Source: Clostridium beijerinckii (GTDB lineage Bacteria; Bacillota; Clostridia; Clostridiales; Clostridiaceae). Taken from it: 64,000 nt of DNA. The stretch is from positions 12,501-76,500 of the forward strand of contig NZ_CP144906.1 in NCBI RefSeq assembly GCF_036699995.1, read 5' to 3'. Made by a program: the position numbers and the translations under genes. The notes below the pieces were generated by a model. The model was given only the letters and a program-made list of their open reading frames with translations, did no database searches and was not told the DNA's origin. How positions within the stretch are numbered: position 1 is the first letter of the stretch; the number at the start of each line of letters is the position of its first letter. Below, piece after piece: positions 49,001 to 57,854 of the stretch.

Positions 49001-49134
49001 TTATTAAGAAATTCGAACAAACAATAAAGAAAGAGACTTTAACTTGTGAAGTTCTTTATAATCAAGAATCTAATTATTCAGAAACAGTTATAAATAGTGA
49101 AACATTAAACATGAATGTTGAAGTTGTAAGATAA
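46021..49134 (+). CDS. ileS: Isoleucyl-tRNA synthetase, long IleS2-like type
   Basis: 1037 residues. Class I synthetase: HVGH (residues 55-58) is the HIGH motif and KMSKHKG (from 591) the KMSKS motif. The editing domain has TTPWTLPSN, the signature [10 protein letters not shown] is present, and zinc-type cysteine pairs lie at CPRCG, CECGH and CPHCG. Length and motif variants (KMSKH) fit the eukaryote-like IleS2 class, which in other bacteria is less sensitive to mupirocin; Bacillus IleS is about 920 residues. AAAGGGG precedes the ATG. Controlled by the T-box above. Confidence 0.97.
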   Translation: MYNKVDSSKGTVKIEKDIAKLWTEKDIIKKSFDSNSDGEYFTFYDGPPTANGKPHVGHILTRVMKDIIPRYKVMKGYKVLRKAGWDTHGLPVELEIEKKLGISGKEQIEDFGVEKFVHECKDSVFSYVSLWKEMSEQIGFWVDMDDPYVTYHDNYIESEWWALKQMWNKGLLYKGHKVMPYCPRCGTALSSHEVAQGYKDVKDLTATVKFKVKGEENKYILAWTTTPWTLPSNLALCINKSYTYAEVKVGEEIYILAKDLVGKVLGDTEYEIVKEFKGEELLGTEYEQLLPFAKVEGKAFVVIHGDYVTLSDGTGIVHIAPAYGEDDSLVSKKNGIAFINLVDTNGNFVEEVTPWAGKFVKKCDESIVKYLEERNQLFTAQKHTHSYPHCWRCDTPLLYYPKDSWFVAMTKMRDKLLENNNKINWYPDNTRTGRMGKFLENVIDWGISRDRYWGTPLPIWQCECGHQECIGSREELEEKATTDCKGIELHKPYVDGIKLKCPHCGKEMKRTHEVIDCWFDSGSMPFAQWHYPFENKETFEKNFPAQFISEAVDQTRGWFYTLLAISTCLFDTNSFENCIVLGHVLDKKGLKMSKHKGNVVDPFEVLNSQGADATRWHFYTASAPWLPTRFSIDDVAEAQRKFLGTLWNVYSFYVLYAEIDKFDPTKYSDFVSDNIMDKWIISKLNTLIETVDDGLNTYKITQAALAIEDFTDELSNWYVRRNRSRYWSQELTNDKIGAYVTLYKVLTNLVKVASPFVPFMTEEIYQNLVVNLDKNAPESIHLCTWPEVDKSAINKELEKEMDLAYTLVKLGRSARNAANVKNRQPLSELLISTKSLPDYYGDIVKEELNIKKVELGADLSKYVNFEIKPNLPVIGKLYGKLIPQIRKAISEKNQMELAQKIQNGGSETITVNDTEIVLTNENLLVTMQGLEGYAFAGEGELGVVLDTTVTPELQEEGHVREIISKIQNMRKDKGFEVADRINLYVSNNDMLIDVIKKFEQTIKKETLTCEVLYNQESNYSETVINSETLNMNVEVVR

Positions 49135-49139
49135 AAACT

Positions 49140-49187
49140 AAAATGACTAGGAATAAAAGATTTTATTAATATTCCTAGTCATTTTAA
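49140..49187 (+). terminator. Terminator of ileS
   Basis: A perfect 16-base-pair stem, AAAATGACTAGGAATA (49140-49155) with 49170-49185, with a T-rich 3' arm. Confidence 0.85.
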
Positions 49188-49330
49188 TATACATATACAT
49201 ATTTAATGTAGTTTTCATATATATTTCTTATATAAGATTGTAAATTAGTTAATATGTTTATAAATTTAAGATTAAAAACTATGATTTTTGACAAAACTTA
49301 CAATAAAATAATAATTTATTTTAAGTTATG

Positions 49331-49360
49331 TTGATTTATAAGGCAATATGTTAGTATAAT
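49331..49360 (+). promoter_or_regulatory. Probable promoter of ccpA
   Basis: TTGATT (49331-49336), an 18-base spacer and TATAAT (49355-49360), about 35 bases before ATG. A TTGACA at 49288 lacks a matching -10. Confidence 0.6.
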
Positions 49361-49395
49361 GAGATTATCTAGAAAAATTCAAAGGAGGAATAATA

Positions 49396-50394
49396 ATGGC
49401 TACTTCTATTAAGGATGTTGCAAAAGAAGCAGGAGTATCAATTGCAACCGTTTCTAGAGTTTTAAATGATATCGATGTAGTAAACGAAGATACTAAGAAG
49501 AAAGTTTTAGATGCAATAAAAAAGCTTGGATACAGACCAAATATAGTTGCAAGAAGTTTAAAAACTCAAAGAACAAAGACAATAGGGATTTTACTTCCTG
49601 ATATATCAAACCAGTTTTACCCAGAAATTGTAAGAGGTGCTGAAGATGTTTCAAATATATACGATTACAATATAATACTTTGTAATTCAGACCTTGATAT
49701 AGAAAAGGAAAAAGAATATTTAAGAGTACTTAAAGAAAAAATGGTTGATGGTGTAATTTATATGAGTAGTTCTCTTAATGAAGAAATATTAGAATTAATC
49801 AATGAATTAGATTTAAAGACTGTTTTGGTTGAAACTAAGGATAAAGAAGGAGTTTTACCAAGTGTAACAATTGATAATGTTAAAGCTAGTTATGATAGCA
49901 CAAAATTATTAATTGAAAAAGGAATAAAAGAAATCGCCTTTATAGGAACTGAAAAAGAAAGCAAAAATGCTTGGGGTGATAGATACATTGGTTATGAAAA
50001 TGCAATGAAGGAATCAGGAATAGAAATAGATCCTGAACTAGTTTATCTAAGCTCAATGAAAGTAAAGAGCGGGTATGAAGGCATACAAAAATTCATAAAG
50101 CAAAATAAGAAATTTAGAGGTGTTGTATGTGCTTCTGATGATATTGCAATGGGAGCAATTAATGCATTAAGGGATAATAAATTGGAAGTTCCAAAAGACG
50201 TAAGCGTAATTGGATTCAATGATAATTTTGCAGCTTCAATTTTCTATCCAAAGATTACAACAATTTCTCAACCGACTTATGACATGGGTTCTGTTGCTAT
50301 GAGAATGCTTATAAAGCTTTTAAACAAGAAAGAGTTAGATGAGCCACATTATGTTTTAGAACATCAGCTAGTTGAAAGAGAAAGTACAGTTTAA
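49396..50394 (+). CDS. ccpA: LacI family regulator, catabolite control protein CcpA
   Basis: 332 residues. The N-terminal LacI helix-turn-helix IKDVAKEAGVSIATVSRVLN is followed by a hinge with YRPNIVARSLK and a periplasmic-binding-protein-like core (GILLPDISNQFYPEIVRGAE, SVIGFNDNFAASIFYPKITTI). CcpA with phosphorylated HPr binds cre sites to mediate carbon catabolite control. The position directly after ileS matches C. acetobutylicum, which supports CcpA over other LacI paralogues. AGGAGG precedes the ATG. Own promoter and terminator, so monocistronic. Confidence 0.9.
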   Translation: MATSIKDVAKEAGVSIATVSRVLNDIDVVNEDTKKKVLDAIKKLGYRPNIVARSLKTQRTKTIGILLPDISNQFYPEIVRGAEDVSNIYDYNIILCNSDLDIEKEKEYLRVLKEKMVDGVIYMSSSLNEEILELINELDLKTVLVETKDKEGVLPSVTIDNVKASYDSTKLLIEKGIKEIAFIGTEKESKNAWGDRYIGYENAMKESGIEIDPELVYLSSMKVKSGYEGIQKFIKQNKKFRGVVCASDDIAMGAINALRDNKLEVPKDVSVIGFNDNFAASIFYPKITTISQPTYDMGSVAMRMLIKLLNKKELDEPHYVLEHQLVERESTV

Positions 50395-50452
50395 TAGAAA
50401 AATAGTCAAATTTTATACTTAGTTAGTATAAATATTAAATGTACATGATTAT

Positions 50453-50500
50453 AAAGGACTACTTCAAGATAGTTTAAAGCTATTTTGGAGTAGTCCTTTA
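50453..50500 (+). terminator. Terminator of ccpA
   Basis: AAAGGACTACTTCAA (50453-50467) pairs with TTGGAGTAGTCCTTT (50485-50499), one G-U, followed by ATTAG; the 3' arm supplies the T run. Confidence 0.8.
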
Positions 50501-50632
50501 TTAGCGTTAAAGTTATAATTAGTTGCATGTACAACTAATTTGTGTTAATATAATTTGTATGTAATTATCTGGATATGAAATATGATTATTGTTAATACTA
50601 TATTAATATGATTAAGATAGGGGAGAAGTAAT

Positions 50633-51076
50633 ATGGATTGCTATCAGCATATAGGTAAGTATATTGGTGAAATACATAGAGCCAGCTATATGTATTTTGG
50701 CAAGCGATTTAGTAAATTTGGGATAGGTGCTGGTCAGTACTTATTTCTTTTAAACCTTTATGAAAATGATGGTATAACACAAGAAGAATTGACGAAAAAG
50801 GTTAGGTTAGATAAAGCGACAACAGCTAGGGCAATAAAGAAATTAGAGGATGAAGGTTATGTAAGGAGAATAAAAAAAGAAAGTGATAAGCGCGCATATA
50901 GACTGGAACTAACTGAAAAAGCAGAACAAATTAAAGATGATGTATATTCTATAATGAATGAATGGGAGGCTAAAATTAGAACGTGTTTTACTGATGAGGA
51001 ATCTCAAGAATTAATGAATTTGTTGAATAAATTATCTAAGAGTTCTTTAATTAATAAGGAGGATATTCATGAATAA
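50633..51076 (+). CDS. MarR family transcriptional regulator
   Basis: 147 residues. The winged helix is ITQEELTKKVRLDKATTARAI in two parts, with KKLEDEGYVRRIKKESDKRAYRLELTEKA covering the wing, the hallmark of MarR. AGGGGAG precedes the ATG. It overlaps the MATE pump gene by eight bases, so it most likely represses its own operon in the absence of a toxic ligand, as MarR regulators next to pumps do. No clear palindromic operator was found upstream. Confidence 0.92.
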   Translation: MDCYQHIGKYIGEIHRASYMYFGKRFSKFGIGAGQYLFLLNLYENDGITQEELTKKVRLDKATTARAIKKLEDEGYVRRIKKESDKRAYRLELTEKAEQIKDDVYSIMNEWEAKIRTCFTDEESQELMNLLNKLSKSSLINKEDIHE

Positions 51077-52442
51077 GCAGAATAGATTAGGAGAAATGAG
51101 TGTAGGAAAATTGTTACTTGAGTTTTCAATTCCTGCAATTATAGGAATGTTAGTTAATACATTATATAACATAATAGATAGAATATTTATTGGACATATA
51201 GAAGGCATAGGTGAACTTGCTATGGCCGGTGTTGGAATTACAATGCCAATAATGTTTATAATTTTAGCATTTGGTATGTTAATCGGAATAGGTACAGCTA
51301 CAAAAGTGTCAATAAAGCTTGGAGAGCATGATAAGGAAGGAGCAGAAAGACTTCTAGGAAATGCATTTACATTAATAATAATAATTGGTGTGTTATTAAC
51401 GCTGTTTGGTCATATATTTGCTAATCCACTTTTGAAAGCATTTGGAGCGAGTGAAAATATTATAGGCTATGGAGAAGACTTTATAAGGGTAATTATTAGT
51501 GGTTGTATATTTAATTTGATGAGTTTTGGTTTGAATCATTCAATTAGAAGTGATGGAAGTCCTAAAATAGCAATGGCGTCTATGCTAATGAGTGCTATTA
51601 TAAACATCATCTTAGATCCAATATTTATATTCGGTTTAGGCCTTGGAGTTAAAGGAGGAGCCCTTGGAACTGTTGTTGCGCAGACAATAAGCAGTATATG
51701 GATTTTATATTATTTCACAAAGGGATCTAGTGTACTTAAGATAAGAAGGAAAAATTTAAAATTGGAGAAGGATGCAGTTTTAAGTATTTTTGCTATAGGG
51801 ATTAGTCCATTTAGTATGCAGCTTGCACAAAGTGCAGTTCAAGTAATAACTAATAATTCATTGCAGTCATATGGTGGTGATTTAGCTGTAGGAGCAATGA
51901 CTATAGTGAACAGCTTAGCTATGATATTTTTAATGCCTATATTTGGATTAAATCAGGGACTTCAACCTATAATCGGTTATAATTTTGGCGCTAGAAAATA
52001 TGATAGAGTTAAGCAAGCAGTAAAATACGGGGTTATTACAGCTACAATAATAGTGGTGATAGGATTTATAATAATTGAAGGAATTCCAGAAGCATTAGTT
52101 AAGATTTTTAATAATGAATCATCCCTTATAGAAGTAACAGCTCATGGAATGAGAATATTTTTAATTATGCTGCCATTTATAGGAGCACAAATTATAATTA
52201 CGAATTTCTTTCAATCAATAGGAAGAGTAAAAATATCGATGTTTTTAAGCTTATTGAGACAGGTGATAATATTAATTCCGTGTCTTATAATAATTCCAAG
52301 GTTCAAAGGATTAGATGGAGTATGGATCGCAGGAGCAACATCTGATATACTATCAGTTATAATTACATTCATTGTATTTTTTAAGACATCAAAGGATTTA
52401 ATGGGAAATGGAAAAGAACAAAAAGTTATTTTAGAAAATTAA
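51069..52442 (+). CDS. MATE family multidrug efflux transporter
   Basis: 457 residues with about 12 membrane segments. Family blocks are LLLEFSIPAIIGMLVNTLYN at the start, FIGHIEGIGELAMAGVGITMP, LGNAFT and GLNQGLQPIIGYNFGARKYDRV. It exports cationic compounds in exchange for Na+ or H+; the substrate is not predictable. AAGGAGG lies before ATG inside the end of the MarR gene. Second gene of the MarR-MATE unit, with a terminator downstream. Confidence 0.94.
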   Translation: MNKQNRLGEMSVGKLLLEFSIPAIIGMLVNTLYNIIDRIFIGHIEGIGELAMAGVGITMPIMFIILAFGMLIGIGTATKVSIKLGEHDKEGAERLLGNAFTLIIIIGVLLTLFGHIFANPLLKAFGASENIIGYGEDFIRVIISGCIFNLMSFGLNHSIRSDGSPKIAMASMLMSAIINIILDPIFIFGLGLGVKGGALGTVVAQTISSIWILYYFTKGSSVLKIRRKNLKLEKDAVLSIFAIGISPFSMQLAQSAVQVITNNSLQSYGGDLAVGAMTIVNSLAMIFLMPIFGLNQGLQPIIGYNFGARKYDRVKQAVKYGVITATIIVVIGFIIIEGIPEALVKIFNNESSLIEVTAHGMRIFLIMLPFIGAQIIITNFFQSIGRVKISMFLSLLRQVIILIPCLIIIPRFKGLDGVWIAGATSDILSVIITFIVFFKTSKDLMGNGKEQKVILEN

Positions 52443-52445
52443 AAG

Positions 52446-52495
52446 AATAGGTATGCCTCAATATAGTTCCTAATATATTGAGACATACCTATTTT
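52446..52495. terminator. Bidirectional terminator after the MATE gene
   Basis: AATAGGTATG-C-CTCAATATA pairs with TATATTGAG-A-CATACCTATT, with T runs on both sides; it separates converging genes. Confidence 0.82.
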
Positions 52496-52497
52496 AT

Positions 52498-52683
52498 TTA
52501 AAGGATCCCTTCGTTTTTTAAAATATCTTCTAATTTTTGAACTCTATTCGATAAACAAATAAACTTTTCTTTTAATTGTTCTTTTGAAGGCTCATCATTA
52601 TTTATAACTTTTTCCATATCTTCTACAGTCTTTAGAGCTTCTTCTACATCTTGTTGAGCTATCTTTAAATTTGAATCATTCAT
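52498..52683 (-). CDS. Small acidic coiled-coil protein, unknown function
   Basis: 61 residues, highly charged and almost entirely helical (heptad-like LKIAQQDVEEALKTVEDMEK and LSNRVQKLEDILK). AAGGAGA lies six bases before the ATG, so translation is likely despite the small size. No known domain was recognised. It stands alone between the MATE terminator and spmA. Confidence 0.65.
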   Translation of the reverse strand: MNDSNLKIAQQDVEEALKTVEDMEKVINNDEPSKEQLKEKFICLSNRVQKLEDILKNEGIL

Positions 52684-52795
52684 AAAAATTCTCCTTAAAA
52701 TAATATAATTATGTTTAGTAATTATATCCTATCACTACTAAAAAATAAGTGCAAGGAATATAAATGTAAAGAACAACTATACTATGGGGGAGAAT

Positions 52796-53371
52796 ATGAT
52801 AAATTATATTTGGTTTTTTCTAATATTTTTTGGGATTCTAGTTGGATTATTGACTGGAAATGGAGAGATCATTTCCAAAGCAATAATTAGTTCGTCAGGT
52901 AATACTGTAACTTTTATGATTGAGCTTACAGGAATAATGTGCTTTTGGTGTGGAGTTATGAAAGTTGCAGAAAATAGCGGACTCACTGAAAAATTATCAA
53001 AGTTATTAAAGCCTATTCTTAAAAGAATTTTTAAAGAAGCTGCAAAGGATGAAAAAGCTTTAGGCGCTATTGTTATGAACCTTACTGCTAATATGATGGG
53101 GTTATCAAATGCAGCAACACCTTTTGGAATAAAGGCAATGGAAGAAATGGATAGGCTTAATTCAGATAAAGAAACAGCCTCAAATGATATGGCGCTTTTT
53201 CTTGTCTTAAATGCTACATGCATACAGTTAGTACCCTCGACGATAATATCTATAAGAGCAGCCTGTAATTCTGTTAATCCTGGAATAATAATATTGCCGA
53301 CTATAGCATCAACAGCAACAGCTGCAATAGTTGGAGTAATATGCTGCAAAATATTACAGAAATACTTTTAG
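52796..53371 (+). CDS. spmA: Spore maturation protein A
   Basis: About 191 residues, four to five membrane segments. It begins MINYIWFFLIFFG, as SpmA proteins do, and has the nucleoside-recognition (Gate) motifs GIMCFWCGVMKVAENSGL, NLTANMMGLSNAATPFGIKA and NATCIQLVPSTIISIRAA. SpmA with SpmB affects spore core dehydration and heat resistance in the family. ATG 52796 has GGGGG five bases upstream; the in-frame ATG 52784 would place that sequence inside the coding region. spmB follows after 53 bases. Confidence 0.93.
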   Translation: MINYIWFFLIFFGILVGLLTGNGEIISKAIISSSGNTVTFMIELTGIMCFWCGVMKVAENSGLTEKLSKLLKPILKRIFKEAAKDEKALGAIVMNLTANMMGLSNAATPFGIKAMEEMDRLNSDKETASNDMALFLVLNATCIQLVPSTIISIRAACNSVNPGIIILPTIASTATAAIVGVICCKILQKYF

Positions 53372-53424
53372 AAATTTCAATAATGCAATTTAATTAGAAA
53401 TGCTGCAAGGAGGATTATAGAATT

Positions 53425-53946
53425 ATGTTTAATTACTTAAGTAAAAGCATAATACCAATAATATTTTTACTTATAATAACATATGGGATGTTCAAAGGAA
53501 GAAAGGTTTATGAATGGTTTATAGAGGGTGCTAAGGATGGATTGATGGTAATCTTAAGGATATTTCCATATCTTTTAGCTATGATAATTGCAGTGCAAGT
53601 ATTTAGAGAAGCAAAATTAATGGATTTACTAAATAACCTAATTGCTCCACTTGCAAACTTAATAGGATTGCCTAAAGATCTAATACCATTACTAATAATA
53701 AAACCACTGTCAGGAAGTGGTGCCATTGGTGTGTTTACAGATATAATAAAAAGTTTAGGACCAGATACAAGAACAGGTCTTATAGCTTCAGTCGTAATGG
53801 GAAGCACAGAAACTATATTTTATACAATTACAGTTTATTTCGGAGCAATTAAGGTAAAAAAGATAAGGCATACTTTATGGGCAGCAGTATTTGCTGATGC
53901 AACAGCAATAATTATGGCTATATTTATGGTAAATATATGTTTTTAA
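53425..53946 (+). CDS. spmB: Spore maturation protein B
   Basis: 173 residues, four to five membrane segments. Gate-domain motifs include VYEWFIEGAKDGLMVILRIFPYLLAMI, written here in two parts as EGAKDGL and FPYLLAMI, and KPLSGSGAIGVFTDI and GSTETIFYTITVYFGAI. It pairs with SpmA in spore maturation. AAGGAGG precedes the ATG. The two adjacent genes form the usual spmAB operon; sporulation control is inferred, as no clear sigma-F/G promoter was identified. Confidence 0.93.
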   Translation: MFNYLSKSIIPIIFLLIITYGMFKGRKVYEWFIEGAKDGLMVILRIFPYLLAMIIAVQVFREAKLMDLLNNLIAPLANLIGLPKDLIPLLIIKPLSGSGAIGVFTDIIKSLGPDTRTGLIASVVMGSTETIFYTITVYFGAIKVKKIRHTLWAAVFADATAIIMAIFMVNICF

Positions 53947-54062
53947 AATAACAAATCTAATTATTTGATAAAATTTGTTAGTTAGAATATTTATTAGTTA
54001 GAATCATTGGAGTATTATATTAACATAGGAATATATTTTAATAGTAGAAAAGAGGCTAAATT

Positions 54063-55307
54063 ATGAATAAAGATACTTATATAGAAAACAGAATCAAACT
54101 TATGAATAGTATAGAAGATAATTCAGTAATGATATTATTTGCAGGTAAACCAGCTAAAAAGACAGGGGATGAATTCTATCAATTTACTCCAGATAAGAAT
54201 TTTTATTATTTAACAGGAATACAAGAAGACGGACATTTGGTTGTATTATCTAAATATAATAATATAGTAAGTGAAAAGTTATTTTTGACAGATTTAGATT
54301 TAGATAAAGAAATGTGGAGTGGAAAAACATTAAGAGATTTTGAGGGAAAAGAGATATCCGGAATAAATGATGTATCTTATATGAAGGAGTTTACTTCGTA
54401 CCTAAATGCATTAATAAAGGGAAAAGAAAGAGTTAATTTGTATCTAGATTTGGATAGAGAAGAGTTTGAAGAAAGTGACTCTGTATCAAATAGATTTGCA
54501 AAAGAGATTGTTAGTAAGTATCCACATATTAATATAAAGAATTTTACAAGTATAATTGCACCTCTAAGAATGGTTAAGTCTGAGAATGAGATAAAGGAAA
54601 TGAGGAAAGCAATAGAGATAACTATTGAAGGCGTAAAGTCTTTAATGAAAAATGTGAAGGCTGGAATGAAGGAATATGAAATCGAGGCTTATTTTGATTT
54701 TGAATGCAAAACAAGAGGCGTTAAAGATTATGCTTTTAGAACAATAGCAGCAGCAGGGAAAAATGCAACAATACTTCATTACGTAGATAATAACAGTGAG
54801 TTGAAAGATGGAGATTTAATTCTATTTGATCTTGGAGCTCAGTGGAATTTATATAATGCAGATATAACAAGGGCATTCCCTATAAATGGCAAGTTCACTC
54901 AAAGACAAAAGGAAGTTTATGAAGCTGTACTTAGAGTTAATAAAGCAGTAATTGAAAGAATAAAGCCTGGAGTGGATTCGAAGGAATTAAATGTATGGGC
55001 TAAAGATTTAATTGCACAAGAATGTATTGGATTAGGGCTTATAAAAGAAAAATCAGAAGTTAACAGATATTATTGGCATAAAATAGGTCATAGTTTAGGT
55101 TTAGATACTCATGATTTAGGGATACTTGGTAGAGAATTCACATTTGCAGAAGGAATGGTATTTACAGTGGAACCAGGTATATATATAGCTGAAGAAAATA
55201 TAGGCATAAGAATTGAAGATGATATTTTAGTTACTAAAGATGGATGTGAAGTTTTAACTAAGAATATGATTAAGGAAATTGATGAAATCGAAGAATTTAT
55301 GAAATAA
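54063..55307 (+). CDS. pepP: Xaa-Pro aminopeptidase (PepP-like, M24B)
   Basis: 414 residues. It cleaves N-terminal residues before proline in the cytoplasm. The N-terminal AMP_N domain (DEFYQFTPDKNFYYLTGI) precedes the creatinase-fold domain with metal ligands in LFDLGAQWNLYNADITRAF (two Asp), HKIGHSLGLDTHD (His), FTVEPGIY (Glu) and GIRIEDD (Glu). All five ligands are present. AAAAGAGG precedes the ATG. A second, longer M24B enzyme of a different subgroup follows 108 bases downstream. Confidence 0.93.
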   Translation: MNKDTYIENRIKLMNSIEDNSVMILFAGKPAKKTGDEFYQFTPDKNFYYLTGIQEDGHLVVLSKYNNIVSEKLFLTDLDLDKEMWSGKTLRDFEGKEISGINDVSYMKEFTSYLNALIKGKERVNLYLDLDREEFEESDSVSNRFAKEIVSKYPHINIKNFTSIIAPLRMVKSENEIKEMRKAIEITIEGVKSLMKNVKAGMKEYEIEAYFDFECKTRGVKDYAFRTIAAAGKNATILHYVDNNSELKDGDLILFDLGAQWNLYNADITRAFPINGKFTQRQKEVYEAVLRVNKAVIERIKPGVDSKELNVWAKDLIAQECIGLGLIKEKSEVNRYYWHKIGHSLGLDTHDLGILGREFTFAEGMVFTVEPGIYIAEENIGIRIEDDILVTKDGCEVLTKNMIKEIDEIEEFMK

Positions 55308-55325
55308 TATATTATTGCAGAAAAT

Positions 55326-55376
55326 AAGAACCTAATAAGATTAAGATACATAGATGTGTTTACTTATTAGGTCTTA
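55326..55376 (+). terminator. Possible terminator between the two aminopeptidase genes
   Basis: AAGAACCTAATAAG and CTTATTAGGTCTT pair with one bulged A across a 23-base loop. The T run is weak, so read-through into the next gene is possible. Confidence 0.5.
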
Positions 55377-55415
55377 TGACGTTCTTAAAAAATACATCTA
55401 AAAGAGGGAATAAAT

Positions 55416-57191
55416 ATGAGAGTATTAGAAAGAATACAAAAATTAAGAGAAATAATGAAAAAAGAGAATATAGATTATTATATAGTTCCAAGCGAAGATT
55501 TTCATCAAAGTGAATATGTGGCTGAATGTTTTAAGTCTAGAGCATATATAACAGGCTTTACTGGCTCAGCAGGAACAGCATTGATCGGAATGGAAAAAGC
55601 AATACTATGGACAGATGGAAGATACTTTATACAAGCCAATGAACAATTAAAAGATTCTGGAGTAGAGCTTTTTAAAATGAGAATTCCTGGATGGCCGACT
55701 TTAGAAGAGTGGTTGATGGAAAATATGATGGATGGTCAAACTTTAGGTTTTGATGGGAGAGTATTATCGGTTAATCAATATAAGGAAATTCTAAAAATAA
55801 AAGAAAATAAAAATATAAACATAGTAATGAATAAAGACTTAATTGAAGAAATATGGGAAGACAAACCTGAAATGCCCAAAGAAAAAGTTTTTTTGCATGA
55901 AGTAAAGTATTGCGGAAAAACTGCAAATGAAAAGATTCAAGAAGTAAGAAATGAAATGAAAAAGCTATGTGGAAAGTCATATATAATATCATCATTAGAT
56001 GATATAGCATGGATTTTTAATATTAGAGGAAATGATGTAAAGTATACACCAGTAGTTCTAGCGTATACATTAATTGATGAAGAGAAAGCTGTGCTATACA
56101 TAGATAGGGAAAAGATATCATCTGCTGATGAAAAAACATTAACTAAAGAAGGCATAATAATAAAAAATTATGAGGATATATTTGAAGATATAAAAGAAGT
56201 ACAAGATAGTGTTATATTAGACCCAAGCAAAATAAGTGCGTATATATACAATCAGATTAATAAAAAAATAAAGAAGATAGAAGAAATAAATATAACTACA
56301 AAATTAAAGGCTATAAAGAATAATAAGGAAATAGAAAATCTTAAAAATTGTCAACTTAAAGATGGTGTTGCAATGGTAAGGTTTATTAAGTGGATTAAAG
56401 AAAGTCTGGATAAGGAAGATATAACAGAGATAACCTTGGCGGAAAAGTTATGTAATTTTAGGAGTCAAGGAGATTTATTTATTGAAGAAAGCTTTGGAAC
56501 AATTGCAGGGTATAAAGAACATGCAGCGATGATGCATTATTCTGCAACAGAAGAAAGCGCATATAAGTTAGAAAAAGAAGGAATACTGTTAGTAGACAGC
56601 GGTGGACAATATTTTGATGGAACTACAGATATAACACGTAGCATTGTTTTGGGAAAATTGACTGAAGAAGAAAAACGAGATTTTACGCTAGTTCTAAAAG
56701 CGCATATCAATCTTATGAAAGCAAAATTTTTAAAAGGAACTACAGGATCCAATATAGATATTTTAAGTAGAAGGGTTTTATGGGAAGAAGGAATAGATTA
56801 CAAGTGTGGAACAGGTCATGGGGTTGGATTCTGCTTAAGTGTTCATGAAGGTCCACAAACAATAAGGCCAGTACCGAATACAATAGAATTAGAGCCGGGA
56901 ATGATATTAACTAATGAGCCAGGAATATATAGAGAAGGAAAACATGGAATAAGGACAGAAAATATTATGCTAGTTGTTGAAGACGAAAGAAATGCTGAGT
57001 TTGGAGAATTTTATAAATTCGAAACTATGTCATATTGTCCAATAGACTTAGATGGAATCAATGTTCAATTGCTGACAGAGGATGAAAAAGAGTGGTTAAA
57101 TAATTATCATAAAGAGACTTATGATAAATTAAGTCCATTCTTGAGTGATAGTGAAAAACAATTTCTTAAAGAAGTAACTCAAGAAATATAA
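55416..57191 (+). CDS. Aminopeptidase P family protein, three-domain XPNPEP1-like form (M24B)
   Basis: 591 residues, 180 longer than its neighbour. Two creatinase-N domains (IDYYIVPSEDFHQSEYVAE, TGFTGSAGTALI, LWTDGRYFIQA; then DDIAWIFNIRGND) precede the catalytic domain with GQYFDGTTDITRSI (two Asp), GTGHGVGFCLSVHEGP (His), LTNEPGIY (Glu) and GIRTENI (Glu). It matches the eukaryote-like XPNPEP1 architecture found in many clostridia. AAAAGAGGG precedes the ATG. Likely helps degrade proline-containing peptides together with the neighbouring enzyme. Confidence 0.92.
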   Translation: MRVLERIQKLREIMKKENIDYYIVPSEDFHQSEYVAECFKSRAYITGFTGSAGTALIGMEKAILWTDGRYFIQANEQLKDSGVELFKMRIPGWPTLEEWLMENMMDGQTLGFDGRVLSVNQYKEILKIKENKNINIVMNKDLIEEIWEDKPEMPKEKVFLHEVKYCGKTANEKIQEVRNEMKKLCGKSYIISSLDDIAWIFNIRGNDVKYTPVVLAYTLIDEEKAVLYIDREKISSADEKTLTKEGIIIKNYEDIFEDIKEVQDSVILDPSKISAYIYNQINKKIKKIEEINITTKLKAIKNNKEIENLKNCQLKDGVAMVRFIKWIKESLDKEDITEITLAEKLCNFRSQGDLFIEESFGTIAGYKEHAAMMHYSATEESAYKLEKEGILLVDSGGQYFDGTTDITRSIVLGKLTEEEKRDFTLVLKAHINLMKAKFLKGTTGSNIDILSRRVLWEEGIDYKCGTGHGVGFCLSVHEGPQTIRPVPNTIELEPGMILTNEPGIYREGKHGIRTENIMLVVEDERNAEFGEFYKFETMSYCPIDLDGINVQLLTEDEKEWLNNYHKETYDKLSPFLSDSEKQFLKEVTQEI

Positions 57192-57213
57192 TTTAAACAT
57201 TATAAATAGGTTA

Positions 57214-57242
57214 TTGCACTTGAGAGCAACAAATAGTATAAT
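57214..57242 (+). promoter_or_regulatory. Promoter of the metG leader
   Basis: TTGCAC (57214-57219), a 17-base spacer and TATAAT (57237-57242). It lies 22 bases after the preceding stop codon. Confidence 0.75.
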
Positions 57243-57248
57243 GTAAAT

Positions 57249-57615
57249 AATTTGGGGATTAATATATATTATAGGTTGAAAATTTTGCCTATAAGTATTG
57301 AAAGAAGATAATCTCTGAAGTAAACTAATAATAATTAAATAGAATGCTATGAAGAGAAGAGTAATAAAAGAATCATTCCATAAGAGAGCTAATATATGCT
57401 GAAAGTTAGCGTTTGTGAATTTTATGAAGATGGTCTCAGAGCATGTTTCTTGAGTCAAAATTATTTGGTTAGGGAAATACGGAAGCGACCGTTATATTGC
57501 AGGGTGATGTTGGTCACCTACTGAGTTATTTGCTGTGAGGTAAATAAGAATTAGAGTGGTAACACGTATAATACGTCTCTATATAGGTTTTAATACTTAT
57601 ATAGAGATTTTTTTG
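57249..57615 (+). promoter_or_regulatory. T-box riboswitch of metG, methionine specific
   Basis: Stem I contains AGAGAG (57380s), GCTGAAAGTTAGC and an AGTA element opposite the specifier loop. The specifier loop reads GAAGATGG, with Met codon ATG at 57430-57432 after the conserved GAA and before a purine. The T-box AGAGTGGTAACACG (57553-57566) has TGGT for the tRNA acceptor end. A terminator stem TCTCTATATA / TATATAGAGA (57576-57607) with seven T follows. Uncharged tRNA-Met would allow read-through to metG. Confidence 0.9.
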
Positions 57616-57687
57616 TGCTTATGAAAGACCAAAGATAATGCCAAGATAATTTGAAGACAAAAACATAAAGATGGTAATAATCTTAAC

Positions 57688-57740
57688 AATATATATTCTT
57701 TAGAATATATATTCTAATATTCTAATATTCTGAAGAATAT
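57688..57740. repeat. ATATTCT repeat cluster and palindrome between T-box and metG
   Basis: A perfect 12-base-pair inverted repeat (57688-57699 with 57702-57713, two-base loop) runs into direct copies of ATATTCT at 57693, 57709, 57717 and 57725 (spacings 16, 8 and 8) with inverted AGAATAT at 57702 and 57734. It lies after the T-box terminator and about 115 bases before metG. It could be a protein-binding site or a processing structure. Confidence 0.65.
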
Positions 57741-57854
57741 GCTTGAAAAATGCGGGCTAGAGATGTCATGACACAATATATAGAAGGTAAAAATTAATAT
57801 TATAATAGAAAAATAGCAATAAATAATTGCTTTAATATAAGGAGGACACAAATA

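Noticed and set aside
49288..49293. TTGACA upstream of ccpA as its promoter
   Set aside because: No -10 hexamer at the correct distance; the pair at 49331-49360 is better.
52804..53349. 181-codon frame antisense to spmA
   Set aside because: Mirror frame of a conserved membrane protein; no start signal and no recognisable family.
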